Assembly (NCBI GenBank): GCA_017303335.1 | Contig: JAFLBK010000002.1 | Coordinates: 1 to 64,000, forward strand | DNA: 64,000 bases | Reading direction: 5' to 3' | DNA from: Chitinophagales bacterium | GTDB taxonomy: Bacteria > Bacteroidota > Bacteroidia > Chitinophagales > Chitinophagaceae | Shown here: piece by piece, positions 35,053-43,406 of the stretch | Layout of the letters: each line of letters begins with the position of its first letter | How positions within the stretch are numbered: the stretch's first letter is position 1 | Notes under the pieces: generated by a model | Told to the model about the DNA's origin: nothing | The model's database searches: none | What the model saw: only the letters and a program-made list of their open reading frames with translations | Made by a program: the position numbers and the translations under genes

Positions 35053-36357
35053 ATGAGACGAATTTACCTGAGCATTGGAATTCTGTTTTGTTTTTTTTCT
35101 ACAGACGGTCAGCCAGTCTCGCTGAAGCCGGACAGTATTGCCATTTATTTTAAGGATGCGGAACTGTCGACCAGCCAAAGCACCAGGCTCTGGGATATGA
35201 ATTTCTATGGACCTGTGATGCTCGTCAATCCGGCAACAAGGGAAGTTTATACGAATTATCCTGATAAAGCGGGTGCGCTGAAAAAGCAAGGGGATATATT
35301 CACCGGCCTCTTACCGGCAGGAATCAATATTGCCAACTATGTTGTGGAGTGGAATGGCCTTCGATGGGCCATGATTATGACTAATTTGGTCCCTGCCCGA
35401 AAAGAAGACCGGGTCAACCTGTTTGCACATGAGTTATTTCACCGGGTACAGCAGGAACTGGGATTCGGTCTCATCACCCCGGATAACAGTCACCTGGACA
35501 AGAAAAACGGCCGCATATTTCTCAGGCTGGAACTGGAAGCTTTGAAAAGGGCGGTACTGGTGCATAAAAGAAAATCTGTACACAGGCACCTCACAAATGC
35601 TTTTCTATTCAGAAAGCACAGGCAGCAGTTTTTCCCGGGATCAGGTATGGCGGAGAACTGGCTGGAACTTAACGAAGGGATTACAGAGTACACCGGGCTG
35701 ATTATTGATGGAAGAACCCGGGATGAAGCGGTTATGAAACTGGTCAGGAAGATAGAAGGTATTCAGGCCGGTAATATGTCCTTCGTAAGAAATTTTGCTT
35801 ACGCCACCACACCTGTACACGGCTACCTGCTCCGTAAAAACAAAACATACTGGAACCGCGGGATAAATTCTGAAACAGACCTGACCGGGTTTTTTGTAAA
35901 TCAATTCCGGATTAGGCTTCCGGCGCTTATTCCTGGAGAGATTTTACGGATAGCCAGTGAATACAATGGCGACAGTATAGTGAGCCAGGAAAATCTTAGG
36001 GAAGAAAGCATGACGGCCCTGGTAAAAGAGTACACAGAAAAACTGGTAACCCACCCACATGTTGAAATTCGGTGTTACTCGCTGAAATTTACGGCCAATA
36101 CAGGTAATCAGTTGGCTGCGGAGAACCACGGTACCATTTACCAGTCCTTCTTCAGCGGCGCTGATGATTGGGGTACACTGCTTGCAGAAAAGGGGGGTGT
36201 TTTGGTAGTAGCCGGGAAAAAGCGGATAAATATCAGTATGCCTGTAACTGTTGATGGCAATACTGTAAAAGGAGAAACCTGGATACTGAAACTAAATGAC
36301 GGATATACAATTGAAAAGCATACTGCGACCGGAAACTTTATCGTAGTAAAAAAGTGA
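35053..36357 (+). CDS. Secreted putative zinc metallopeptidase (HELFH family), copy 2
   Basis: 434 residues, paralogue of the protein at 23610-24947 across its length. Signal peptide to about residue 19; shared blocks include LWDMNFYGPVMLVNPATREVYTNYPDKAG, the zinc motif H-E-L-F-H (126-130) and the L-E-L-N-E-G-I-T-E-Y-T-G segment (candidate third ligand). The two copies are 12 kb apart in two separate gene runs that also each contain alpha/beta-hydrolases. Peptidase activity is inferred from the motif only. Confidence 0.65.
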   Translation: MRRIYLSIGILFCFFSTDGQPVSLKPDSIAIYFKDAELSTSQSTRLWDMNFYGPVMLVNPATREVYTNYPDKAGALKKQGDIFTGLLPAGINIANYVVEWNGLRWAMIMTNLVPARKEDRVNLFAHELFHRVQQELGFGLITPDNSHLDKKNGRIFLRLELEALKRAVLVHKRKSVHRHLTNAFLFRKHRQQFFPGSGMAENWLELNEGITEYTGLIIDGRTRDEAVMKLVRKIEGIQAGNMSFVRNFAYATTPVHGYLLRKNKTYWNRGINSETDLTGFFVNQFRIRLPALIPGEILRIASEYNGDSIVSQENLREESMTALVKEYTEKLVTHPHVEIRCYSLKFTANTGNQLAAENHGTIYQSFFSGADDWGTLLAEKGGVLVVAGKKRINISMPVTVDGNTVKGETWILKLNDGYTIEKHTATGNFIVVKK

Positions 36358-36387
36358 AAACCATCCTGAAGGAATGAACTTTAAATA

Positions 36388-36910
36388 ATGAAAAAAGTAA
36401 TCATCATACAAGAAACAGCAGCGGACAAAAAACGTTTATGAACTTAACAGCCTGGCATTCGGACAGGAAGATGCGGCAAGATTGGTAGATCTTCTGCGTG
36501 AAAGTGACGCATTTATTCCTGAACTTTCATTGGTAGCAGTATCCGGCAATAAACCGGTTGGCCATATTTTGTTCAGCAGAATTGTTATTGTGGACCAGGA
36601 CCAAAACAAACATGCTAGTTTAGCTCTGGCACCCATGTCGGTGCGGCCTGAGTTTCAAGGAAAAGGAATTGGAGGATTGCTGGTTAAAAGCGGACTTGAC
36701 AAAGCAAGAACACTAAACTATAAATCCATCATTGTTGTGGGACATGAACAGTATTATCCAAAGTTCGGTTTATTACCTGCAGTAATATGGAATATCAAGG
36801 CACCTTTGGAAGTCCCGGCGAATGTTTTTATGGCACTTGAATTAGTAACAGGCGCATTCCAGGGCGTTAGCGGGACTGTACAATATCCAATGGAGTTTGG
36901 AATGGATTAG
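36388..36910 (+). pseudogene. GNAT N-acetyltransferase, frameshifted at an A6 run
   Basis: The conserved GNAT core (AFGQEDAARLVDLLRESD..., LVAVSGNKPVGHILFSRIVIV, APMSVRPEFQGKGIGGLLVKSGL, HEQYYPKFGLLPA) is open from about 36438 to 36910. The natural start at ATG 36388 (KKVIIIQETAADKK) is in another frame and stops at TGA 36439-36441. The frames meet at a run of six A residues (36427-36432), a likely slippage site. Family: amino-group acetyltransferase with the R/Q-x-x-G-x-G acetyl-CoA loop (F-Q-G-K-G-I-G-G). Could be a phase-variable or sequencing-error frameshift. Confidence 0.75.
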
Positions 36911-37067
36911 AAAAGGTAAAGCAGTGAATCGCTGAGGTAGATAAATTAGCAGAAATTTGGTGGTAGCTCATTCACCCAAAAAGAGTTTTAACTATCCTCA
37001 ATGCTGCAGGGACAATAAAACACCCCGGAATCTTACCTTTTTTCCCAATGGCATTTTTTAAAATAGT

Positions 37068-37532
37068 TTACAATGCCTTTTGGGTATTTTGCTTGATGTT
37101 GGCGGGATAAAGTAACTTTGAAATGATGATTCCTTCCATTAGGCTTCCTGCAAGAAGAATTAATAGTTCAACAAGATTTAGCAGCAGGGGTTCCCTCAAA
37201 AGGGTATGATAAATAAACCATTCCTGGAAAACCCAGAACATCAGCCAAATAGTGAAACCCCAGAATAGCCCCTTTTTTAACCAGGTACTTCCGGGAATGG
37301 AAGCCTGAAGTACTGTGAATAACCAACTATGCGCAATACTCAGCACAACAATTCCGGCAATGGAAGGAAAAAGATCTCTGGTAGGTGTGATCTGAATAAA
37401 AACATCACTTTGATAAGCCGGGTTATACAGAAAATGTTTCACCGGAGGACTCATGAAAAGAGCGCCTAATATACCTTCGCTAATGAAACCTGCTACTAAC
37501 CCGGAAACGATAATTTTGACTGTCTTGGTCAT
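37068..37532 (-). CDS. Four-helix membrane protein, hypothetical
   Basis: 154 residues with four predicted transmembrane helices (about 7-27, 53-72, 83-103, 113-135). It contains SEGILGALFMSPPVKHF between helices one and two. I do not recognise a function. It is monocistronic and lies 160 bp upstream (in transcription direction) of nothing else on its strand; no palindrome is close. Confidence 0.65.
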   Translation of the reverse strand: MTKTVKIIVSGLVAGFISEGILGALFMSPPVKHFLYNPAYQSDVFIQITPTRDLFPSIAGIVVLSIAHSWLFTVLQASIPGSTWLKKGLFWGFTIWLMFWVFQEWFIYHTLLREPLLLNLVELLILLAGSLMEGIIISKLLYPANIKQNTQKAL

Positions 37533-37693
37533 GCCTTTTTAAGATTTGACGATTGAGGCAGCAAAAACGATCGGGAAACCAGAGCAGGATATCAAGTAGT
37601 GACGAAATGGATACAAGGTTTCTGGTTTTCTCCCGTTATGCTATTGCATATCAATACTTTAGAAGTGTGGCGTCTATCGCAAGGCTGAGTTTC

Positions 37694-38524
37694 CTAGTAA
37701 TCTATTTTGCTTATTTCACCTTCCACTTTACGGGTTATTTGCATAAAGACTTCATGCAGATTGGTCCCCCGTGAGGTTAAAGGATTAATATTGCTGACCA
37801 GGTTTGCACGCAAAAAATACAATTGTTCGATATCCAAAACACCGGCTTCCTTTACCAGTTGCATCTTCATCAATTCCTCCTGTGTCTTTTGCTTTGGGTT
37901 AAAATAGCCATTTAATTCTGAACATTGGTGGCATACGCCTTTTTTACTGATCAGGGCACAACGGTCATCAAAAATTACCATCATTGTTTTACGGGCATCA
38001 TGTAATAAATGTTTCACCACACCCGGAGATCTGCTGATGATTTCGGCAATTTCAGTTACAGTAAATCCGTAAATGTCTTTCAAAATCAGGGTAATTTGCT
38101 GTTCAAGCGGTAAGGTCTTAGTCATACAGGTGAAACAAAAATCAATGTGTTCCTTTATTTCATAAACACCGTTCAAAGAGTACTTATTCGTTCTTATTAA
38201 GGCCTCTTCAACATCCATATTTGTTTCAGCAAATGCACGGCTTTTATCCTGCGAGTATACACTCCACCTGTTGCGTTTTCGGAGAAAATCAAGACACAAA
38301 TTGGATGCAATGGAGAATACCCATGTTTTCAGGCTTGATTTTTCATTAAATGTTCTGATTTTTGAAAAGGATTTTATAAAACTGTCATGTGTCAGGTCGT
38401 CGGCATCGGACCGGTCAGCCACCAGGCGATAAATAAATGCCTTCAGTTCCTTCTGAAATCCCGAAAACAACTCATGGTAAGCATTGATGTCGCCTGTTTT
38501 AGCCAGTCGTAATTTTTCTTGCAT
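37694..38524 (-). CDS. ECF sigma factor with C-terminal cysteine extension
   Basis: 276 residues, longer than a usual ECF sigma (about 180-200). Regions 2 (DADDLTHDSFIKSFSKIRTF...LKTWVFSIASNLCLDFLR) and 4 (LPLEQQITLILKDIYGFTVTEIAEII...GVVKHLLHDARKTM) are intact. The extra ~90 residues carry C-V-C-H-Q-C-like cysteines (DRCALISKKGVCHQCSEL), perhaps a metal or redox sensor that replaces a separate anti-sigma factor; an additional CFTCM lies between the domains. No anti-sigma gene is adjacent, which supports a built-in control domain. Confidence 0.85.
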   Translation of the reverse strand: MQEKLRLAKTGDINAYHELFSGFQKELKAFIYRLVADRSDADDLTHDSFIKSFSKIRTFNEKSSLKTWVFSIASNLCLDFLRKRNRWSVYSQDKSRAFAETNMDVEEALIRTNKYSLNGVYEIKEHIDFCFTCMTKTLPLEQQITLILKDIYGFTVTEIAEIISRSPGVVKHLLHDARKTMMVIFDDRCALISKKGVCHQCSELNGYFNPKQKTQEELMKMQLVKEAGVLDIEQLYFLRANLVSNINPLTSRGTNLHEVFMQITRKVEGEISKIDY

Positions 38525-38793
38525 CCTATTAAGAAATTAATCAAAAAATTTACGTAAATCGGGTAATAGTGTTATCCAACTTCATCTTCCTTCGAATTGA
38601 TGCATTTGGCTAAATGGCACTACTTTGCGTCGGAGGTTGAACAGGCAAGGCGCTGTTTTTTTGTTGGTTGGGAGTGTAAACAGCACTATTTTAAAACCAT
38701 ACTACAACCTGCTGTTTTTTCTTTTATTCTTCATAACAATGAACCAACCTGCTATTACAATTACAGAAAAAAGGCCAGCGAAAATTGCGATAT

Positions 38794-39085
38794 TCATATT
38801 GATGGTATTAAATTACTTGTCAGATAAATAAGAGTTTTTTTGCCGTGCTGGATACTTATGTGTATTTGCTGCATACCATAGTCCGGATTAAATGACCCCT
38901 TGGCCTTCAGCCCCCTCACTTTGTCCTTAATTTGTTCCCAAAGACTGTCAGCATCTTCAATTTCCAGGTAGCATTCCATTTGCCCTATGTCCTGCGCCGC
39001 CCGCTGAATATCTGTGGTCAGGTTATCTTTTTGATAAATTGCATAAACCTCGGTATCCCGAACAGGCGAAAAGGTTAATACATCT
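38794..39085 (-). pseudogene. C-terminal fragment of a VOC/glyoxalase-like protein
   Basis: The open frame covers about 97 codons, starting after a stop near 39086, and reads LTFSPVRDTEVYAIYQKD...AAQDIGQMECYLEIEDADSLWEQIKDKVRGLKAKGSFNPDYGMQQIHI, the second half of a VOC (glyoxalase/bleomycin-resistance) domain. The first beta-alpha-beta unit and the start codon are missing. An internal ATG (38979) is open but would give too small a product. Probably a truncated gene. Confidence 0.6.
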
Positions 39086-39233
39086 TAAAATTAACTTCCC
39101 GTTTCCCTGCTATTAAAAAAAGGTATCACCGGGCTTAGAAAAAGGGCTTTGCACATCGAGATATTTTTATCGTGTTGATATGCATGGATTCGTAACAAAC
39201 TTCACTGATCATATGCCAGGACCCGGAATATCT

Positions 39234-39707
39234 TTAGCCTGCTTTTTTCTTCCGGAATCGCCTTACCAGTAGAATCAGGAACGGTACCGCGTGTAAACCA
39301 ATACCGGTAAGGGCCGCCAGCAGTTTGGCTGTTGCCGGCAGCGGGAGAACAAAGAATGATACAATGCCCAGCGGCAGGTATAGCAGCAATGCCGTAGCCA
39401 ATCCCGGAAAATACTTCTTTTGCTGTATGGTCTTTCCTATATGCAGGATACCGTTCACCGTGGTCAATGATATGACTGACAGGGCCCAAAAATAGGAGGC
39501 AGGTAATGCGATCACGGTGCTTACGACCGCAGAAAGGAATAGTGTATTAATGAACACCATATCACGGGGCCTGGCATCCAGGCCAATGGCTTTCATCATT
39601 ATTCTGTATTCTCGGAAGAAGCCACCCGGACGTAAAAACTCTTCCGCGATATGCAGTACTGAAGATATGAGTAATATCCAGATCAGAGCGACGGGGGAAA
39701 TAAACAT
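39234..39707 (-). CDS. HXXEE-domain membrane protein
   Basis: 158 residues from ATG 39707, preferred because the family begins with this hydrophobic helix; the frame is open to 39782. The motif H-I-A-E-E-F in the first helix is the namesake HXXEE signature (family of unknown function), and five further hydrophobic segments follow. Function unknown. It runs in the same direction as, and may follow, the lipoprotein pseudogene. Confidence 0.7.
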   Translation of the reverse strand: MFISPVALIWILLISSVLHIAEEFLRPGGFFREYRIMMKAIGLDARPRDMVFINTLFLSAVVSTVIALPASYFWALSVISLTTVNGILHIGKTIQQKKYFPGLATALLLYLPLGIVSFFVLPLPATAKLLAALTGIGLHAVPFLILLVRRFRKKKAG

Positions 39708-39792
39708 CCTATTGGGAAGTACAGAAATAATATTTGGGAAACCGTATGACAGCACTCGGAATATTGAGCAATCTTCAAGCATATATGCATAA

Positions 39793-40209
39793 CTATTCTT
39801 CCGTCACCTTCCTGTAATAATGCCTGTACGCCTCCGTAATATTGTCGGTAATGACAAGCTGATCACCCTGTATGATATAATGTTGCGGAGTTTCAGGAGA
39901 ATTATTCTCATCATAAAAGAAAATGCTCTGTACAGGCTCCCCGGTTGAAATATCAGTGGCGGGGGCAACTGTATACCGCATCCTGACATAATTATCCTGA
40001 CCCTAGTCTACGATATATTCCGATTCATTAAGGATCCAGAGTATTTTCAATGTTCCGGGCAAAGGAGTTTTAAGGTCATTTCCGGTTGTTCCTCCCGCTG
40101 ATTTCTCCCATAACCATTTGCCTGCCAGGAAAACTTCCGGAACCACATTTTTCTGACAACTGGCATAAAGCAAGGCAGCACAAATCACAGCAACAGAAAT
40201 TGGTTTCAT
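39793..40209 (-). pseudogene. Lipocalin-like lipoprotein interrupted by TAG
   Basis: From ATG 40209 a lipoprotein signal peptide (MKPISVAVICAALLYASC) and a LAGKWLWEKS lipocalin-type strand are followed by an in-frame TAG at 40003-40005. The same frame then continues GQDNYVRMRYTVAPATD...QHYIIQGDQLVITDN to 39793 without further stops. The single lesion suggests recent inactivation or a base error. The palindrome at 40286-40304 lies 76 bp upstream. Confidence 0.75.
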
Positions 40210-40285
40210 AACAGAAGAATAAATAGGGATATAGGCCATTTTGATATTAAAATTACTAAAGATGTTGTACAGATTCATTTAATAG

Positions 40286-40304
40286 TGACCAACGCCTTTT
40301 GTCA
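40286..40304. promoter_or_regulatory. 19-bp palindrome TGACCAACGCCTTTTGTCA (divergent)
   Basis: Copy 9 of the palindrome, between the divergent lipoprotein pseudogene (76 bp) and the LytS-type kinase gene (83 bp to ATG 40388). A TAGATTTG sequence at 40358-40365 fits the Bacteroidota -7 element TAnnTTTG for the kinase gene. If the adjacent LytTR protein is the regulator, this would be its autoregulatory site. Confidence 0.7.
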
Positions 40305-40387
40305 CATAACCAGCATGGCCTGGGTATGAAAAACTGCTGTGAAATAAAGCCAATGGATTAGATTTGTGTAATATACATCAAACCCGG

Positions 40388-41395
40388 ATGCAGTTACAAG
40401 GGAAGATCAATAAGCTGTTTAATAATTTTTACTGGCGAAACCTGGTAGCTTATTTTATTACTATGATAGTGAGCTGTATAACCCTGGTCTCAGACTTAAA
40501 TTTCAGATTGACAAAGCGGGACATGGTGGGGCTGCTTTATTATACTTTTTTGTTTGTTTTTGTTTTTGTGCACAACAGGTTTTTATTGCGGAAAATACTG
40601 GTTAAAGGCCGGGTCCTCCTGTATATTTTATTACTGATACCAGCTTTTGTACTATTCGTTTTCATGAAGAAAATATTCCTGCTTGTTTTCCCGGATATAC
40701 GGATACAGTATTTCCTGGAGGTTTATTACTTCATCATTACCCTCTCGCTGGGCACGGCTATTTTCTTTACAACCCGCTATCTTCTGGAAAGAAGAAATTT
40801 TTACGAATCGGCTATCCTGAAGCGTGAAATGGAATTGCAACAGTTAAGGTCGCAGCTGAATCCGCATTTCCTGTTCAATGCATTAAACAATATCTACAGT
40901 TACACACTGTATAACAATAAATTCGGCAACGAACTGATACTGAAGCTAAGTGAACTGATGCGGTTCATTCTTGACTCGGCAAAGTTTGATTCCATTCCCT
41001 TGAGTAAAGAGATCGGGTTTATCGAGAACTACATTGCCTTTGAAAATGAAAGGCTGAGTAACCGGTGCCAGATAAATTATTCGAAGAATATCCTTTTTGA
41101 AAACCGAGAAATCACGCCGCTGATACTATTCCCCTTTATTGAAAACGCTTTTAAATACGGCGCAGATACCATTCAGAATACGACAGTTGTCATTCAGCTT
41201 TATGATACGAAAGATGAGCTGAAACTAATTGTCAAAAACAACATTGTAAAGAAAACAAATCCCTCCACCAAAACGGGCCTTGCCAATGCTAAAAGGAGGC
41301 TGGAACTTCTGTACCCCGATAAACATAAACTAAGAATTCAGTCTTCCAATGATGAGTATATCGTCGATTTAACTTTGTTCTATGATAAAAATTAA
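40388..41395 (+). CDS. LytS/YehU-type sensor histidine kinase
   Basis: 335 residues from ATG 40388; a TTG at 40364 overlaps the presumed promoter. Four transmembrane helices (about 18-37, 49-65, 76-96, 112-130) with little outside are followed by the His_kinase domain with phospho-acceptor His160 in Q-L-N-P-H-F-L-F-N and a HATPase region (PLILFPFIENAFKYG, N box; TKTGLANAKRRLELL, G box). It phosphorylates the LytTR response regulator, whose gene overlaps its end by 14 bases. The stimulus is unknown. Confidence 0.9.
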   Translation: MQLQGKINKLFNNFYWRNLVAYFITMIVSCITLVSDLNFRLTKRDMVGLLYYTFLFVFVFVHNRFLLRKILVKGRVLLYILLLIPAFVLFVFMKKIFLLVFPDIRIQYFLEVYYFIITLSLGTAIFFTTRYLLERRNFYESAILKREMELQQLRSQLNPHFLFNALNNIYSYTLYNNKFGNELILKLSELMRFILDSAKFDSIPLSKEIGFIENYIAFENERLSNRCQINYSKNILFENREITPLILFPFIENAFKYGADTIQNTTVVIQLYDTKDELKLIVKNNIVKKTNPSTKTGLANAKRRLELLYPDKHKLRIQSSNDEYIVDLTLFYDKN

Positions 41396-42089
41396 AACTC
41401 TTATTGTGGATGATGAACCCAGGGCTCATAAGGTGCTGGAGAACTATATCAGCAGAATGCCCCAGCTGGAATTGAGCGGAGCGTGCCTGAACGCCCCGGA
41501 GGCACTGGATTTTTTGGAAACTCATCCCGTTGACCTGCTCTTCCTGGATATCACTATGCCCGAAATGGATGGCTTTGGCTTGCTCAATAACATAGAATTC
41601 CGACCCTTTGTCATCTTTACGACGGCACATTCTGAATTTGCCCTCGAAAGTTATGAGTACAACGCGGTGGATTATCTGAAAAAGCCAATCCCCTTTGATC
41701 GTTTTTCAAAAGCCATCGGGAAACTTCAACACTTAATTGACAAGGGAGTCTCCTTTAAACCTGAGAAAGAAAGCATTGAACTGAAAGTGGATGGCAGACC
41801 GGCAAGGATTCTTTTCAATGAAATCCTTTATCTCCAGAGTATGGGTAATTACGTAAAAATTTATACCGATAACCGGATGTATGTGACACAGATTACGACA
41901 GCTGAAATAGAGGAAAATCTTCCCCACCATCAGTTTTTGCGCATTCACAAATCTTTTATTGTGAACAAACAGAAACTGGATACCGCTACCGATGAAATGG
42001 TTCGGGTAGGTGACAATGTACTGCCAGTGGGTAAGACATTCAAGAAATATGTGAAAGAACAGATAAATACGGCCAATCGGAGGGATTGA
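41382..42089 (+). CDS. LytTR-family response regulator
   Basis: 235 residues: a receiver domain with D-D-E (10-12), phospho-acceptor Asp56 (FLDITMPEMDG), T (TTAHSE) and K (LKKPI), then a LytTR DNA-binding domain from about residue 130 (ESIELKVDGRPARILFNEILYLQSMGNYVKIYT...FLRIHKSFIVN). It overlaps the kinase gene. LytTR proteins usually bind paired 9-bp boxes containing GTTn[AG][TC]; each arm of the 19-bp palindrome reads C-G/n-T-T-n-G-T-C-A outward, which resembles such a box. Control of the palindrome regulon by this protein is therefore a reasonable but untested hypothesis. Confidence 0.9.
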   Translation: MIKIKTLIVDDEPRAHKVLENYISRMPQLELSGACLNAPEALDFLETHPVDLLFLDITMPEMDGFGLLNNIEFRPFVIFTTAHSEFALESYEYNAVDYLKKPIPFDRFSKAIGKLQHLIDKGVSFKPEKESIELKVDGRPARILFNEILYLQSMGNYVKIYTDNRMYVTQITTAEIEENLPHHQFLRIHKSFIVNKQKLDTATDEMVRVGDNVLPVGKTFKKYVKEQINTANRRD

Positions 42090-42356
42090 GTAGAGGCCCA
42101 TTGTTTTTCATGGTACAAAAATCCCAGTCATTTGACTTTCTTAAAATGCCATTGCCATAGCTTCGGTTGTTAATAAAAGTGAAATCTGAATTGTAATCCG
42201 ACCCAAACAGGAGTCAAGCCTGTTGCTTCGATGGTTCTGTAGCTGGTGGCGGCAACTTTCAATAGGGCTTCTTTTCAAGGGCAGACGGCAGTAAGCTGCT
42301 GACAGATGAGCCATTCCCGGTAGCAAGAAGAGGCTGGGCAACCAGCAGGTATTCAG

Positions 42357-42384
42357 AAAAGTGCAGGTATTACCTGCACTTTTT
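42357..42384 (+). terminator. Rho-independent terminator
   Basis: Arms aaaagtgcagg and cctgcactttt around tatta, followed by T residues. The hairpin is symmetric enough to work in both directions and probably ends the LytS/LytTR transcript. Confidence 0.8.
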
Positions 42385-42440
42385 GATTGTGCATTTCTCT
42401 CGTCCATGTAAATTGATGCCAGGCTGATGCAATGATACAG

Positions 42441-42459
42441 TGACCAACGCCCTTCGTCA
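42441..42459. promoter_or_regulatory. 19-bp palindrome TGACCAACGCCCTTCGTCA
   Basis: Copy 10 of the palindrome, 84 bp upstream of the lipoprotein gene that begins a five-gene sigma operon. Confidence 0.75.
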
Positions 42460-42543
42460 TAATCTGAACATCCTCTCCAACCCTTTTAATATTTTGAAGG
42501 GTACTACTCACAGAAACAATTTTATTACTTAAAACATTTTACC

Positions 42544-42972
42544 ATGAAAAAAATTATGTTATCTGTGATGGGACTGGCGGTATCCTTAGTATCCTGCCAG
42601 AAAGAACAAAGCACACTCAATGGATGTACACTGAGTATGGCTTCCATAGCCGGAACCTACAAAATAACATCCATCAGGTATAAGTCTGCCAGCAATGCCC
42701 CTGAACAGGATTATCTCGCTATGATGGAACCATGTGAAAAGGATGATCTTATTAAAGTGAATGCGAACGGAACGGCCGACTACCAGGATGCTGGAACTAA
42801 ATGCTCCCCGGAGGGCAGTTATCCCAGCACATGGTCTTTAAGCGGCAACACCATGACCATTGACGGTGTGACGGGAACCATACAGTCTTTTGATTGCAGG
42901 AAGCTTGTTATTACCGCATCTGGGGCATTCGTTCCCGGGGACATATACACGGTTACGTATGAAAAGCAATAA
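42544..42972 (+). CDS. Lipocalin-like lipoprotein
   Basis: 142 residues with a lipoprotein signal peptide (MKKIMLSVMGLAVSLVSC). The mature protein (SIAGTYKITSIRYKS..., CEKDDLIKVNANGTADY, TKCSPEG, STWSLSGNTMTID) is a lipocalin-like domain and a paralogue of the protein at 1370-1810. It is the first gene of a plus-strand unit with a BACON lipoprotein, a hypothetical lipoprotein, a sigma factor and an anti-sigma factor, all within short gaps. Confidence 0.8.
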   Translation: MKKIMLSVMGLAVSLVSCQKEQSTLNGCTLSMASIAGTYKITSIRYKSASNAPEQDYLAMMEPCEKDDLIKVNANGTADYQDAGTKCSPEGSYPSTWSLSGNTMTIDGVTGTIQSFDCRKLVITASGAFVPGDIYTVTYEKQ

Positions 42973-42998
42973 ATTCTTAACTCAAACAGCATAATCAA

Positions 42999-43394
42999 AT
43001 GAAAACTCAATACAGATTGCCGTTTTACTTTTTCCTGGCTGTACTGGTCTTCGTTCTTGCAGTATCCTGCAGAAAAAATACTATCACAGACAGCAGTTTC
43101 CTTCGCCTCAGCCATGGGATTGTGAATATAGCTGACGAAGGCACAAGGACAAAATTCACCGTTGAATCTGACCAGCAATGGATTCTCAAATTTTCGCCAT
43201 CAGCTGTCGACTGGGCGGAGCTTGACAAAACAAACGGGAATGGAAATTCAACTGTAACCATTACTGCAAAGAAACCGGCGCTGCCGAACGGCGCTGTCAG
43301 GAGTGTAGACATAATAGCGACAGCAGAGAATAACCCGTCAATTCCGCCCATCAGGCTGATGCTACTTCAACATGACTCAACATATAAAAAATAA
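42999..43394 (+). CDS. BACON-domain lipoprotein
   Basis: 131 residues with a lipoprotein signal peptide (lipobox V-S-C near residue 24). The mature part (FLRLSHGIVNIADEGTRTKFTVESDQQWILKF, then TNGNGNSTVTITAKKP) fits one BACON domain, an Ig-like fold of Bacteroidota surface proteins often involved in carbohydrate or mucin binding. It lies 26 bp after the lipocalin-like gene. Confidence 0.75.
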   Translation: MKTQYRLPFYFFLAVLVFVLAVSCRKNTITDSSFLRLSHGIVNIADEGTRTKFTVESDQQWILKFSPSAVDWAELDKTNGNGNSTVTITAKKPALPNGAVRSVDIIATAENNPSIPPIRLMLLQHDSTYKK

Positions 43395-43406
43395 ACCATT
43401 ACAGCT

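Larger units (their letters stand above)
42090..42543. other. Intergenic region with terminator and palindrome
   Basis: 454 bp between the LytTR gene and the next lipoprotein gene. It contains a strong terminator (42357-42384) and a palindrome (42441-42459). A minus-strand open frame (42141-42407) has no family features and overlaps the terminator, so I do not call it. Confidence 0.6.

Noticed and set aside
42141..42407. Minus-strand gene
   Set aside because: The open frame overlaps a strong terminator, has no family features and no plausible ribosome-binding site.
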